Positions 17,948 through 25,470 of a DNA stretch of 49,000 nucleotides are shown one piece after another. This DNA comes from Candidatus Aminicenantota bacterium. Lineage in GTDB: Bacteria; Acidobacteriota; Aminicenantia; Aminicenantales; Aminicenantaceae. A program made the translations under genes and the position numbers. Numbering within the stretch: position 1 is the stretch's first letter; every line of letters begins with the position of its first letter. Below the pieces are notes generated by a model that ran no database searches, was not told where the DNA came from, and was given only the letters and a program-made list of their open reading frames with translations. The DNA lies in contig JAFGMO010000037.1 in assembly GCA_016927475.1 (NCBI GenBank), positions 1 to 49,000 on the forward strand, read 5' to 3'.

Positions 17948-19359
17948 TTACCCCCTCCTTCAGCCGCCTTGACCGCCGTATAAAGCCCTTCCATCTTGTC
18001 GGCCGTCTCCCAGTATTCGGCGGTGGGATCGGAATCAGCAACAATGCCGGCACCGGCCTGAAGAATATACTTCCCTTGCCTGGCCAGAATAGTCCGGATG
18101 GCTATACACATATCCATACTCCCATCCAGACCAAAATATCCCACGGCCCCGGCATAAGGTCCTCGTGCATCTTTTTCCAGTTCATCAATGATCTCCATGG
18201 CCCTGATTTTTGGCGCTCCCGTGACCGTCCCGGCCGGAAAGGCTGCTTGAAAAAGATCCAGGGCATCCCTTTTTTCTTCCAGGCATCCTTCCACTTCTGA
18301 AACCAGATGCATGACATGGGAAAAACGCTCAAGACCCATTTTGCGGACAACTCTGATTGTGCCAGGCCGGCAGACCTTTCCCAAGTCATTCCGGGCCATG
18401 TCGACGAGCATGACATGCTCGGCCAGGTCTTTTTCGCTGTGAAGCAGCTCCCGGGCCAGTCGTTCATCATCTTCTTCATTCCCTCCCCTCGGCCGGGTTC
18501 CGGCGATGGGATGAAGATAAGCCCTTTGACCACTAAGCCGGGCCATGGTTTCCGGAGATGAACCCGCCATCTGAAATTTTCCGAAATCAAGAAAAAACAT
18601 GTAGGGTGAAGGGTTTACCATCCTCAACTTTCGGTAAATATTAAAAGCCGCGGCCGGAGCATCACCGGAAAATTTCCGTGAAAGTACGACCTGAAATATA
18701 TCCCCCGCGAAAATATATTCTTTGGCCCTGGCAATGATCCTCTCAAACTCCCTTTTTGTTAGATTGGGTGAAGGTTTTCTCGAAGGAGAATTCTTTTCTC
18801 TTAATCGGGGAGAAAGAAGCGGTCTGTCCAGAGCCTCGCGTATTTTTTCAAACCTTTTCTCCGCTGAAGCTCTATTTTCGGAAGGAAGCAAAAGGATGAC
18901 TATTTTTGCCGTGTGTTTGAAATGGTCGAAGACGATCAATTCCCGAATAAGATAAAGCTGTCCCAGAGGCAGACTGTTTTTTTGCTTCTTTGGGGGCGGA
19001 AGATTCTCAAAAAAACGAACAACATCATATCCCAGGTATCCTATCCAGCCTCCGGAAAAATGGGGAAGGCCGTTGTTTTTTGGGATGCCGAAAGAACAAA
19101 GAATCTGTCTCAAGCAAGTTAAAAAATCTTGGCGGGAAAAGGGAAAAATTTTCCCGTCGAGAACCATTCTCGACGGCTCTATGGAGAGTGTCGAAAGAGG
19201 CCTCATCCCGATAAAGGAATATCTCCCCGCATGTCCTTTTTCTACGCTCTCCAGGAGTATTCGAGCTCCCAAATTTTTGAGTTTCAGGTATACCGAAACA
19301 GGCGTTTCGAGATCAGCTTCGATCTCCCGGCAAACTGGAATCCAATGTTTCTTTTTCAT
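17944..19359 (-). CDS. trpE: Anthranilate synthase component I
   Basis: TrpE makes anthranilate from chorismate, the first step specific to tryptophan. The 471-residue product carries LLES at 35-38, the motif that binds feedback-inhibiting tryptophan. 'HPIAGTRPRG' has Ala, where PabB-type enzymes usually have Lys. Together these favour TrpE over PabB. The chorismate-binding end contains 'GTVTGAPKIRAMEIIDELE'. I set the start at the ATG at 19359. An upstream GTG lies inside the attenuator terminator and cannot be the start of a mature message. The gene follows the trp leader and terminator by about 17 nt after the U-tract. Confidence 0.96.
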   Translation of the reverse strand: MKKKHWIPVCREIEADLETPVSVYLKLKNLGARILLESVEKGHAGRYSFIGMRPLSTLSIEPSRMVLDGKIFPFSRQDFLTCLRQILCSFGIPKNNGLPHFSGGWIGYLGYDVVRFFENLPPPKKQKNSLPLGQLYLIRELIVFDHFKHTAKIVILLLPSENRASAEKRFEKIREALDRPLLSPRLREKNSPSRKPSPNLTKREFERIIARAKEYIFAGDIFQVVLSRKFSGDAPAAAFNIYRKLRMVNPSPYMFFLDFGKFQMAGSSPETMARLSGQRAYLHPIAGTRPRGGNEEDDERLARELLHSEKDLAEHVMLVDMARNDLGKVCRPGTIRVVRKMGLERFSHVMHLVSEVEGCLEEKRDALDLFQAAFPAGTVTGAPKIRAMEIIDELEKDARGPYAGAVGYFGLDGSMDMCIAIRTILARQGKYILQAGAGIVADSDPTAEYWETADKMEGLYTAVKAAEGGGK

Positions 19360-19382
19360 CCTTCCCTCTTCTGCCCAAAAAA

Positions 19383-19415
19383 AAAGACCCACTCACCTTA
19401 TATGAGTGGGTCTTT
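19383..19415 (-). terminator. trp attenuator terminator
   Basis: On the minus strand a perfect 13-bp stem, AAAGACCCACTCA with TGAGTGGGTCTTT around a 7-nt loop, is followed by nine U (19377-19385, partly overlapping the stem). It lies between the trp leader peptide and trpE. The 5' arm AGACCC can pair instead with GGGTCT at the end of the leader peptide gene, which would dissolve this terminator. Confidence 0.9.
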
Positions 19416-19462
19416 AAAATTCTTTATCGGGTGTTACGAAAGGAGAAGAATCTTACAGACCC
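19408..19462 (-). promoter_or_regulatory. trp antiterminator helix
   Basis: GGGTCTGTAAGATTCTT (19462 down to 19446) can pair with AAGAATTTTAAAGACCC (19424 down to 19408) at 16 of 17 positions, including one G-U pair and one mismatch. The 5' arm contains the leader peptide's last codons and stop. A ribosome at the stop codon would cover it and allow termination. A ribosome stalled on the Trp codons upstream would leave it free. Confidence 0.8.
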
Positions 19463-19512
19463 GTCCTCTTATGCCACCAAAAACGGCACATGCAAGAAAC
19501 GGTCTGTTTCAT
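19453..19512 (-). CDS. trpL: trp leader peptide MKQTVSCMCRFWWHKRTGL
   Basis: This 19-codon open frame lies between the trp promoter and attenuator and is too short for standard gene calling. Codons 11-13 are Phe-Trp-Trp (TGG TGG at 19474-19479), as expected of a tryptophan-sensing leader. Its end (RTGL-stop) matches that of the second leader at 31223-31288. ACAGACC within codons 2-4 can pair with GGTCTGT at the stop codon to form the 1:2 hairpin. The region just before the ATG has only a weak GAAG. The sequence CGAAAGG 12 nt upstream is complementary to CCTTTCG after the stop. The role follows E. coli trpL logic; expression is not shown. Confidence 0.85.
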   Translation of the reverse strand: MKQTVSCMCRFWWHKRTGL

Positions 19513-19545
19513 CTTCTTTTAGAACCTTTCGTACAACAAAGAGGT

Positions 19546-19573
19546 ATTTTAGTCAGCCGACTCGAAATGTCAA
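19546..19573 (-). promoter_or_regulatory. trp operon promoter
   Basis: TTGACA (19568-19573) and TAAAAT (19546-19551) are separated by 16 nt on the minus strand. Transcription would start near 19539, about 27 nt before the leader peptide ATG. The aro operon promoter has the same 16-nt spacing. Confidence 0.7.
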
Positions 19574-19672
19574 GGAAATTTTTTCCTCATCATCTTTTTT
19601 ATCTACGGAAAACGGCATAATCAATATCAACTCAGAACTCCCGGAACGAATTATCCTTAACCGCCAATCTTA

Positions 19673-20137
19673 TTACGAACCTGAAATCATGCGGTATTTT
19701 CGAATCACAACCATCTCTTCTTCATTTTTTCCCAGAGTCCAAAGGTATTGCTCCGAGAAGGCCATCGGGGGTAAATACAAAAACTTTTGGGCAAAGGGCA
19801 GATCGAGATAGAAAAAATCCATGTAATGTCCATCCCGGTCATAAACATCCACAAGAACTCCCTTTTTTTCATCCGTTCTCGATGTAAAAACCCATATTTG
19901 TCCCTGATAAGATACTATCGATCGGATGTCATCAAGATACTTGGGTTTGGGAGGACTAAAATGCCGGCCGTTGTATCCGATACTTCCCGCCCTATAATCT
20001 TTGGGAGCTTTCACCCGGGGGAAAAAACGGCGGAAAATTTTGTCCACCCGCCCTGATGTCGTATTGAACCTTTTGATCAAATAATCCGACGTATGGCTGA
20101 TGAACAGGAAATCGTCAACGGCGGCTACCCGGAGTGA
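19673..20137 (-). pseudogene. 3' fragment of a 6-bladed beta-propeller protein gene
   Basis: The frame encodes about 155 residues similar in layout to the C-terminal half of the propeller protein at 21086-22186: both have a 'VDVYDRDGHYMDF' / 'IDIFSSDGRYLF' strand and end in 'KYR' near the C-terminus. Full-length relatives have about 350 residues, a signal peptide and six blades. Here the N-terminal half and signal are missing. The open frame upstream (to 20323) overlaps the promoter zone of the divergent gene at 20271 and does not look propeller-like. I therefore call it a remnant, probably not translated. A short functional protein cannot be excluded. Confidence 0.5.
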
Positions 20138-20270
20138 AGCCATACTGATCATGGCAAAAAAAAACAAATCCTTCAAATTCAGCTTCAAACTATGATTTCT
20201 TGATTTTAGGAGCATTTTATAATAAAGTTGCTTGCTTATTAAAAAGGTTACTTTATGGGAGGCATGACCT

Positions 20271-20825
20271 ATGAAAACGAAAAATATGGCATGGATATTC
20301 ACGGTTTTAATATTGATCACCATTTGTTTTTCTCCTAGCCTGTTGGCCGAGGACCCGCCCGTACCGGTTCTCGAGGAAGGCGACGTTGTTCACTTCATTG
20401 AGACCTATCCGGAGCTGTCTGCGGACCTCGAAAACCTCGGCATGGAATATGAACCAACAACAGGGCACCTTACCATTCCCGAAGCCGCTCAGCAAAACAG
20501 TGAATTATTGTCACTTCTCAAAAAACACGGATGGGATGAGAATTTCTTTAATAAAGTCGGCGTCATCTGCTTGGGTTATTCCATTCTGGAGTACAAGTCC
20601 GAAGTTCCGGAAATGGACGCCAACGTTGCCAAATCAATCAAAGAAATTGAGGCGAATCCTTACATGACGGAAGCCCAGAAAAAACAGATGATCGAACGGC
20701 TAAAAGCATCCAGGGGAATAATTGCGAGCCAGGCATCCACTATGGAGTCCAAAGTTCATGAACAAGACCTTGCTTTGATCAAACCGCATATGAAGGAGTT
20801 GAAAGAGGTTCTCGAAGACGATTAA
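20271..20825 (+). CDS. Secreted protein of unknown function
   Basis: A 184-residue product with a clear signal peptide (hydrophobic 8-22, cleavage likely after LLA near 26). The mature part is mostly helical and acidic ('VLEEGDVVHFIETYPELSADLENLG'). A central 'SLLKKHGWDENFFNKVGVICLGYSILEY' segment is followed by long charged helices to the C-terminus. I recognise no family and see no metal- or active-site signature. GGAGG sits 8 nt before the ATG. It is divergent from the propeller fragment and probably transcribed alone; a stem-loop follows at 20860-20903. Confidence 0.75.
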   Translation: MKTKNMAWIFTVLILITICFSPSLLAEDPPVPVLEEGDVVHFIETYPELSADLENLGMEYEPTTGHLTIPEAAQQNSELLSLLKKHGWDENFFNKVGVICLGYSILEYKSEVPEMDANVAKSIKEIEANPYMTEAQKKQMIERLKASRGIIASQASTMESKVHEQDLALIKPHMKELKEVLEDD

Positions 20826-20859
20826 AAAGGCTTCCTCTTTCCCAGTCTACATAGCACCT

Positions 20860-20903
20860 ATCCCTCGTCTGGCTTAGCCTATTAAAAGCCATAAAAGAGG
20901 GAT
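20860..20903 (+). terminator. Stem-loop downstream of the secreted protein gene
   Basis: ATCCCTC (20860-20866) pairs with GAGGGAT (20897-20903), and inside it TGGCTT (20870-20875) pairs with AAGCCA (20886-20891). It lies 35 nt past the stop and is followed only by GTTTATT, so it is a weak terminator candidate. The rest of 20904-21085 shows nothing recognisable. Confidence 0.4.
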
Positions 20904-21085
20904 GTTTATTGGTAAGAAAATTCCGTCAATTCCGTCAACCTTCGCTTTTGCCTTTCCCAAAAAAGACATCATTATCTTTTATTTTTCTCAATCGAGAAAC
21001 GGGTCCACACCCTTGGAATTTTTAAAAATCATCCGCGAAAATTTGATCACGTCTTCAAACAGCAATAGTTAGACAATAACAAAGG

Positions 21086-22186
21086 TCAATATTCCGGATG
21101 GGTTATTCTGTATTTTGCCAATTTTTGACGTCCATCTTGTGTTGTGTGAATGACGTATAAGTATTTTTTACACAAGACAAGATTAGAAGGGCTGCTGAAT
21201 TTTTGATTTTTTTCAAATGTTAAAACACCCCGAAAAAGATACCTGCCATCACTGGAAAAAATATCAATCTTTTGTTTTGTTTGGTTTCGTTCGATCGTAT
21301 CAACGGCATAAACATAGATCAGGCCGTCGATAATGGTTATTTTACTGAAATAAGTCATTTTATCCGGTAGTTGTTCGACAAGGGTGTCGATCCTGTCTTG
21401 CGGGATTTTTGAACCGATTAAATGATTTTTTTTATCCTCCAAGGATACGTCCTTTCTCTGCCTGTCCAATTTGAAGGATAAATGTTCATTTCCCTTGAGA
21501 TCGGCCATATAAAGAGTATATTGATCGCTTCTTCCGAAGCATATATTATCCTCGCATGCAGCCAAGCTTACCTGGGGAGTAAGTCCAAATATCCTGACCA
21601 TAAGCGCAAGAGGGGTGGACTTTTCAGCATTTTTGGTTTGAGAAAAATCCACAACCAACTTATCCTCCCCGGAAAGCAGGTCAAACAACATCAGCTTTTT
21701 TTGGCTGACCGGAGATTGAGGAAAGGTGGGGGCATAAATAAACTCTTTTTGATTAAGAAAAACAAGGGGAAATCTTATAAAAAGATTGTTTTTATAGGAT
21801 GTTTCAAAAACTCCATCCTCTGAGAAAAAATGAAGTTTTTCAGGCGTGCCTAAAACAATTTTATTTTCGGCTTTGAATCGATTCAAATAACGGGAGAGCT
21901 CGCCTTTTTCCGTTCCCTGTTTGGCGAAAGAGCCCAAAAACTGACCGTTTTCTTTAAAAATATAACTGATGTTGTGTTTAAAATCACGGACATATATTTT
22001 ACTGGAATCCGACACCAGCAATTCAGCAATAACTCCAAATTCATTTTCCCCCGCTTTATCGACCTCCCAGATCTTCTCCGGCTTGAAGTCCCAATGACCT
22101 TTTCGGGGGTTGTCTTCATTAATCACCTGAGAATTTAAGGTTAAAGAAAGGAGAAATACCATAAGAAATATCATGTTTCTTTTCAA
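21086..22186 (-). CDS. Exported 6-bladed beta-propeller protein
   Basis: This 366-residue protein has a signal peptide (first 19 residues) and NHL-like repeating strands such as 'SKIYVRDFKHNISYIFKENGQFLGSFAKQG', split by loops, and 'IDIFSSDGRYLFRGVL'. The family is common as exported or lipid-anchored proteins in Acidobacteriota and Bacteroidota, with mostly unknown ligands. I keep the TTG start at 22186 because GGAGGT lies 5 nt before it, whereas the next ATG (22174) is too far from that site. It ends at 21086 and faces a possible partner: the membrane-bound AraC-type regulator directly upstream on the same strand. Confidence 0.8.
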   Translation of the reverse strand: MKRNMIFLMVFLLSLTLNSQVINEDNPRKGHWDFKPEKIWEVDKAGENEFGVIAELLVSDSSKIYVRDFKHNISYIFKENGQFLGSFAKQGTEKGELSRYLNRFKAENKIVLGTPEKLHFFSEDGVFETSYKNNLFIRFPLVFLNQKEFIYAPTFPQSPVSQKKLMLFDLLSGEDKLVVDFSQTKNAEKSTPLALMVRIFGLTPQVSLAACEDNICFGRSDQYTLYMADLKGNEHLSFKLDRQRKDVSLEDKKNHLIGSKIPQDRIDTLVEQLPDKMTYFSKITIIDGLIYVYAVDTIERNQTKQKIDIFSSDGRYLFRGVLTFEKNQKFSSPSNLVLCKKYLYVIHTTQDGRQKLAKYRITHPEY

Positions 22187-22218
22187 CAGTGACCTCCAAA
22201 ATTAATTTTCATTCTTCT

Positions 22219-22251
22219 ATAATACGAAGACAATAAAGGTCGTGTCGACAC
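22219..22251 (-). promoter_or_regulatory. Possible regulated promoter of the propeller gene
   Basis: On the minus strand TATTAT (22219-22224) could be a -10 box. The position expected for the -35 box (22242-22247) holds no TTGACA-like sequence. It holds the perfect palindrome GTGTCGACAC (22242-22251) instead, as at activator-dependent promoters. The neighbouring AraC-type protein would be a natural binder, but this is inference from position only. Confidence 0.3.
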
Positions 22252-22317
22252 TATTTATAAAAGACCCGCATATGAAATATAATTAATTGAATTTATTGGA
22301 GTTATAGAGGTGCCTTT

Positions 22318-23250
22318 TTATAATAAATTACGGAATGAACCTTGTTTCCCCGTGATTTTTTTTCGGTATTGTGAGGGGGTTACGCCGGTTAATCTTTTAA
22401 AGGCCCGGTTAAATGCCGTTTTGGTGCTGAATCCGGAGTCAAGGGCCATCTGCAGGATAGAAGTATTTTTCTCCATATCATTTTCGAGTTTTTTTTTGAC
22501 ATCTTCTATCCGGTAACGGTTGACCAACGCGGAAAATGACTGATCCATTTTGTCATTAATGATCCAGGACAGTTGGTGAGGCGTAACTCCCAAATTCTCC
22601 GCTAAGGTAAGCAGGGTAAGTTTTTCGTTCCTGAACATTTTTTCAACCTCGAGTAAAAAAATAAGCCGTTTTTTAATCTCATCCGATTTAGCTTGATCCA
22701 AAAGTTCTTTTGATGGATACTTTACCGCCTTTTTGTGTTTTCGATAAAAATGGAAACCTATGAATACAGCGGGAAAAAGAAGCAATATGAATATTAACTT
22801 AAAAATGTGCCGGTACAAAAATATCGCGATTTTTGCTTGGGTGTATTTGGTAAAAACAAGCTTGTATTTTTGCCCCCGGAAAATTTTCATGCTGTTGATT
22901 GCGGAATCGATGTTAAGTTCATTATCCTCCAGCAGCAAAGCCAATGCCTCGTCCCATGGAATATCTTTCAGATGGTAAGTCGCTTTTATATCTAAATGTG
23001 GATCGACGTTAAAATTTATACCGGAAATCTCTCCCAGATAAACAAACATTTCTTGAATTTTTGCGTTTGAGAAAACAAAATCAATTTTTTTTCCGGAAAA
23101 ACTTTTCGTACGAAGGTTTTCAAGGAGTTTCTCAGGACTAAGGGTCTGGGCATTTAAAAAACAGGAAAAAGACAGGATTATTTGAATGGACAACAAAACA
23201 ATAAAAAAACCATATAAAAAAAATTTTGAAAAAATTTTTCGTCTACTCAT
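22318..23250 (-). CDS. Membrane-bound AraC-type regulator with periplasmic STN domain
   Basis: The 310-residue protein has a transmembrane helix at about 10-33. A region at about 55-122 looks like the short N domain of secretins and TonB receptors ('IDFVFSNAKIQEMFVYLGEISGINFNV' split, then 'DIPWDEALALLL'). A second membrane helix is at about 147-169, and a cytoplasmic AraC-type double helix-turn-helix at about 211-298 ends 'GVTPSQYRKK'. This would carry a signal from the periplasm to DNA in a single chain. STN domains normally sit in outer-membrane export or uptake machines, so joining one to AraC is unusual. The nearest gene downstream is the exported propeller protein. Each domain call is good; the ligand and targets are unknown. 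Confidence 0.85.
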   Translation of the reverse strand: MSRRKIFSKFFLYGFFIVLLSIQIILSFSCFLNAQTLSPEKLLENLRTKSFSGKKIDFVFSNAKIQEMFVYLGEISGINFNVDPHLDIKATYHLKDIPWDEALALLLEDNELNIDSAINSMKIFRGQKYKLVFTKYTQAKIAIFLYRHIFKLIFILLLFPAVFIGFHFYRKHKKAVKYPSKELLDQAKSDEIKKRLIFLLEVEKMFRNEKLTLLTLAENLGVTPHQLSWIINDKMDQSFSALVNRYRIEDVKKKLENDMEKNTSILQMALDSGFSTKTAFNRAFKRLTGVTPSQYRKKITGKQGSFRNLL

Positions 23251-23262
23251 GAGAATAGCTAT

Positions 23263-23290
23263 ATTATATAGCGCCCCTAAGCAAAATCAA
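23263..23290 (-). promoter_or_regulatory. Promoter of the STN-AraC gene, nearly leaderless
   Basis: TTGATT (23285-23290) and a perfect TATAAT (23263-23268) are 16 nt apart on the minus strand. The expected start point, near 23256, is only about 6 nt before the ATG at 23250, leaving no room for a ribosome-binding site. The remainder of 23291-23468, between the two divergent genes, shows no other feature I can support. Confidence 0.5.
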
Positions 23291-23468
23291 AAAATATTCA
23301 CTGCTTTAAGCTTGAAATATGATGAAGATAACAGTAGGATGAGGTGTACTGCCGAGGACAATCGATGGGGCCGCACTGAAGAGGAAGTTCTGTGCGATAT
23401 AGCTCCAAAAATACGATCTGTCGTGAAGGAACATTCCTCCAAAATCATCCCTTTGAAAGAAGCCCGAT

Positions 23469-24836
23469 ATGGAAAAAATTTTTGATGCCTTTTCTGAAAA
23501 AGCCAAAAAATATTTAGCCGGTATCAACAAAAGGAAAGTTTTTCCCGCAGAATCTGACCTGAAAAACATGAAAAATCTCGATGTGCCTCTTCAAAACAGT
23601 CCCATCGATCCTCTCAAGGTTCTTGAGGAACTCGACCGCTTCGGTTCCCCGGCTACCGTAGCCAGCACCGGAAACCGCTATTTTGGTTTTGTCATAGGCG
23701 GCGCTCTGCCCGCTCCGTTGGCGGCAAACTTATTGGCCGGTGTCTGGGACCAAAACGCAGGCATGGAAGTTTCCTCTCCCATTTCTTCCTACATCGAAAA
23801 CATCTGCCGGAAATGGCTCGTTGACATCTTAAAACTCCCCCCTGAAACCGAGATCGGTTTTGTTTCAGGGGCAACGATGGCCAACTTCACCTGCCTTGCC
23901 GCCGCCCGCCACGCCGTTCTCAAAAACATGGGCTGGAACGTCGAGGAAAACGGGCTTTTTAACGCCCCCTCAGTCAAAATTTTTGTCGGCGAGGAAGTCC
24001 ATGTCAGTATTCTCAAAGCCTTGAGCATGCTCGGATTGGGAAGAAATCAGGTTGTTCGTGTTCCTGTCGATAACCAGGGAAGGATGATCGCCGAAGCCAT
24101 CCCCCAATACTCGGAACCGACCATCATCTGCACACAAGCGGGGAACGTGAACACGGGATCTTTCGATCCCATCGACACCATATGCGACACGGCTCATTCT
24201 TTTGGCGCCTGGGTTCATGTTGACGGCGCTTTCGGCCTGTGGGCGAATGCCTCATCCCGGTATGCATCGTTGACCAAAGGCATTGATAAGGCGGATTCAT
24301 GGGGAGCCGACGCCCACAAATGGCTTAATGTCCCCTATGACAGCGGCATAGCCTGTGTCCGGAACAAAGATCATCTTTCAGCGGCAATGTCGACTGAGGC
24401 CGCCTATCTCATTTCCGGGACCAATCGCGAGCCCTTTTTTTACGTTCCCGAGATATCACGGCGGGCACGCGGCCTGGAGATATGGGCCGCCTTACGCTCT
24501 CTCGGCAAAGACGGCCTGGCCAAACTGGTGGAATCGAATGGCGCATGCGCCTCCCTTTTCGCCGAGAGATTGGCCGCCGCCGGTTTTAAGATACTTAACG
24601 ACGTCGTTTTGAACCAGGTTCTTGTTTCGTTCGGTGAACCGGAAACCACCAGAAGAATCATACAAAAAATCCAAGAAGACGGGACCTGCTGGTGCGGCGG
24701 CACGGAATGGCAGGGCCATACGGCCATGAGAATCAGTGTTTCGTGCTGGCGGACAACACCGGCGGACATCGAGGAGAGCGCCCGGGCCGTCATAAAATTC
24801 GCTCAAGATGAACAAAAGAGAACAGGTTCCAAATAA
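23469..24836 (+). CDS. PLP-dependent group II amino acid decarboxylase family protein
   Basis: The 455-residue product belongs to the family of aromatic amino acid, tyrosine and glutamate decarboxylases. The PLP lysine is K284, preceded by H283, in 'SWGADAHKWLNVPYDSG'. Asp252 in 'HVDGAFG' contacts the pyridine nitrogen, and 'FVSGATMANF' is the phosphate-side region. It lacks the N-terminal helical extension of animal enzymes. The substrate cannot be read from sequence. Clostridial-type tyrosine decarboxylases and non-decarboxylating relatives share this layout. It is followed by a possible small ORF and a GNAT gene, possibly one transcript. A modest GAAAGAAG lies before the ATG. Confidence 0.88.
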   Translation: MEKIFDAFSEKAKKYLAGINKRKVFPAESDLKNMKNLDVPLQNSPIDPLKVLEELDRFGSPATVASTGNRYFGFVIGGALPAPLAANLLAGVWDQNAGMEVSSPISSYIENICRKWLVDILKLPPETEIGFVSGATMANFTCLAAARHAVLKNMGWNVEENGLFNAPSVKIFVGEEVHVSILKALSMLGLGRNQVVRVPVDNQGRMIAEAIPQYSEPTIICTQAGNVNTGSFDPIDTICDTAHSFGAWVHVDGAFGLWANASSRYASLTKGIDKADSWGADAHKWLNVPYDSGIACVRNKDHLSAAMSTEAAYLISGTNREPFFYVPEISRRARGLEIWAALRSLGKDGLAKLVESNGACASLFAERLAAAGFKILNDVVLNQVLVSFGEPETTRRIIQKIQEDGTCWCGGTEWQGHTAMRISVSCWRTTPADIEESARAVIKFAQDEQKRTGSK

Positions 24837-24846
24837 GGGAAAAAAC

Positions 24847-24927
24847 ATGCTGGAAAACTTCAAAGAAACACACAGGAACTCTCAGCGCAAGACCGGCACG
24901 TTTTTTTCCAAGAAAAAAAATTTTTAG
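24847..24927 (+). CDS. Possible 26-residue small ORF between decarboxylase and GNAT genes
   Basis: An intact ATG frame begins MLENFKETHRNSQRK and ends in a lysine/phenylalanine-rich tail. AAGGG lies about 8 nt before it. Its stop (24925-24927) is one base before the GNAT ATG, which has no ribosome-binding site of its own. Translation of this ORF could therefore deliver ribosomes to the GNAT gene. It could also be a chance frame. Confidence 0.35.
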   Translation: MLENFKETHRNSQRKTGTFFSKKKNF

Positions 24928-24928
24928 C

Positions 24929-25432
24929 ATGCTCGAAATTATCGAAGCCAAAACCAAGGAAAATTTTTCCATCGTCCGGAAATTGTTCGAGGAATATGCG
25001 GACAGCCTGGAGATCGATCTGGCGTTCCAAAACCACGAACAGGAACTGGCCGGACTGGAATTTATCTATGGTCCGCCTGTCGGCGCGCTGTTTCTGGCTT
25101 TATGGGAAGGATCACCCGCCGGCTGCATCGGCCTCAAAAAACTCGACCGTCTCACCTGCGAGATGAAGAGGCTCTATGTCAAGCCTGAGGCGAGAGGCAG
25201 GGGCATAGGAGAAACCCTTTGCCGCCGGATTATCAAAAAAGCCAAAGAGCTTGGATATAAACAAATGAGGCTTGACACCCTTCCTTCCATGTCCGCCGCC
25301 CAAACGTTATATGGAAAGCTGGGTTTCAAAAAAATCGAGCCTTACTACCACAATCCATACCCTGGAGCGACATATATGGAGCTTACCTTGCAATCCTCCT
25401 TTAAACTCTTGAATAATCCTGAGCCAAAATGA
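24929..25432 (+). CDS. GNAT family N-acetyltransferase
   Basis: A 167-residue acetyl-CoA-dependent transferase. The acetyl-CoA site is 'LYVKPEARGRGIGETLCRRI' at about 89-108, with the Q/RxxGxG/A-type pattern RGRGIG. It is followed by 'RLDTLPSMSAAQTLYGKLGF', the usual last helix and strand. The acceptor substrate is unknown. It lies downstream of the decarboxylase gene on the same strand. An amine-acetylating role next to an amine-producing enzyme is conceivable but untested. It is convergent with the aro operon, 38 bp from its last gene. Confidence 0.88.
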   Translation: MLEIIEAKTKENFSIVRKLFEEYADSLEIDLAFQNHEQELAGLEFIYGPPVGALFLALWEGSPAGCIGLKKLDRLTCEMKRLYVKPEARGRGIGETLCRRIIKKAKELGYKQMRLDTLPSMSAAQTLYGKLGFKKIEPYYHNPYPGATYMELTLQSSFKLLNNPEPK

Positions 25433-25470
25433 CGATTCTATACCGTCATTATTTCATCCATTTTTTCAGC

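Noticed and set aside
19377..19573. T-box riboswitch or TRAP-binding site as an explanation of the trp leader
   Set aside because: The conserved T-box sequence (AGGGTGGNACCGCG-like) is absent and there are no spaced GAG/TAG repeats. The short peptide frame with Trp codons and the competing helices explain the leader better.
23249..23485. Plus-strand ORF beginning MRIAILYSAPKQ, resembling the start of an ATP-grasp ligase
   Set aside because: Its ATG overlaps the start codon of the divergent AraC-type gene, leaving no space for a promoter or ribosome-binding site. The frame stops after 78 residues without a recognisable domain.
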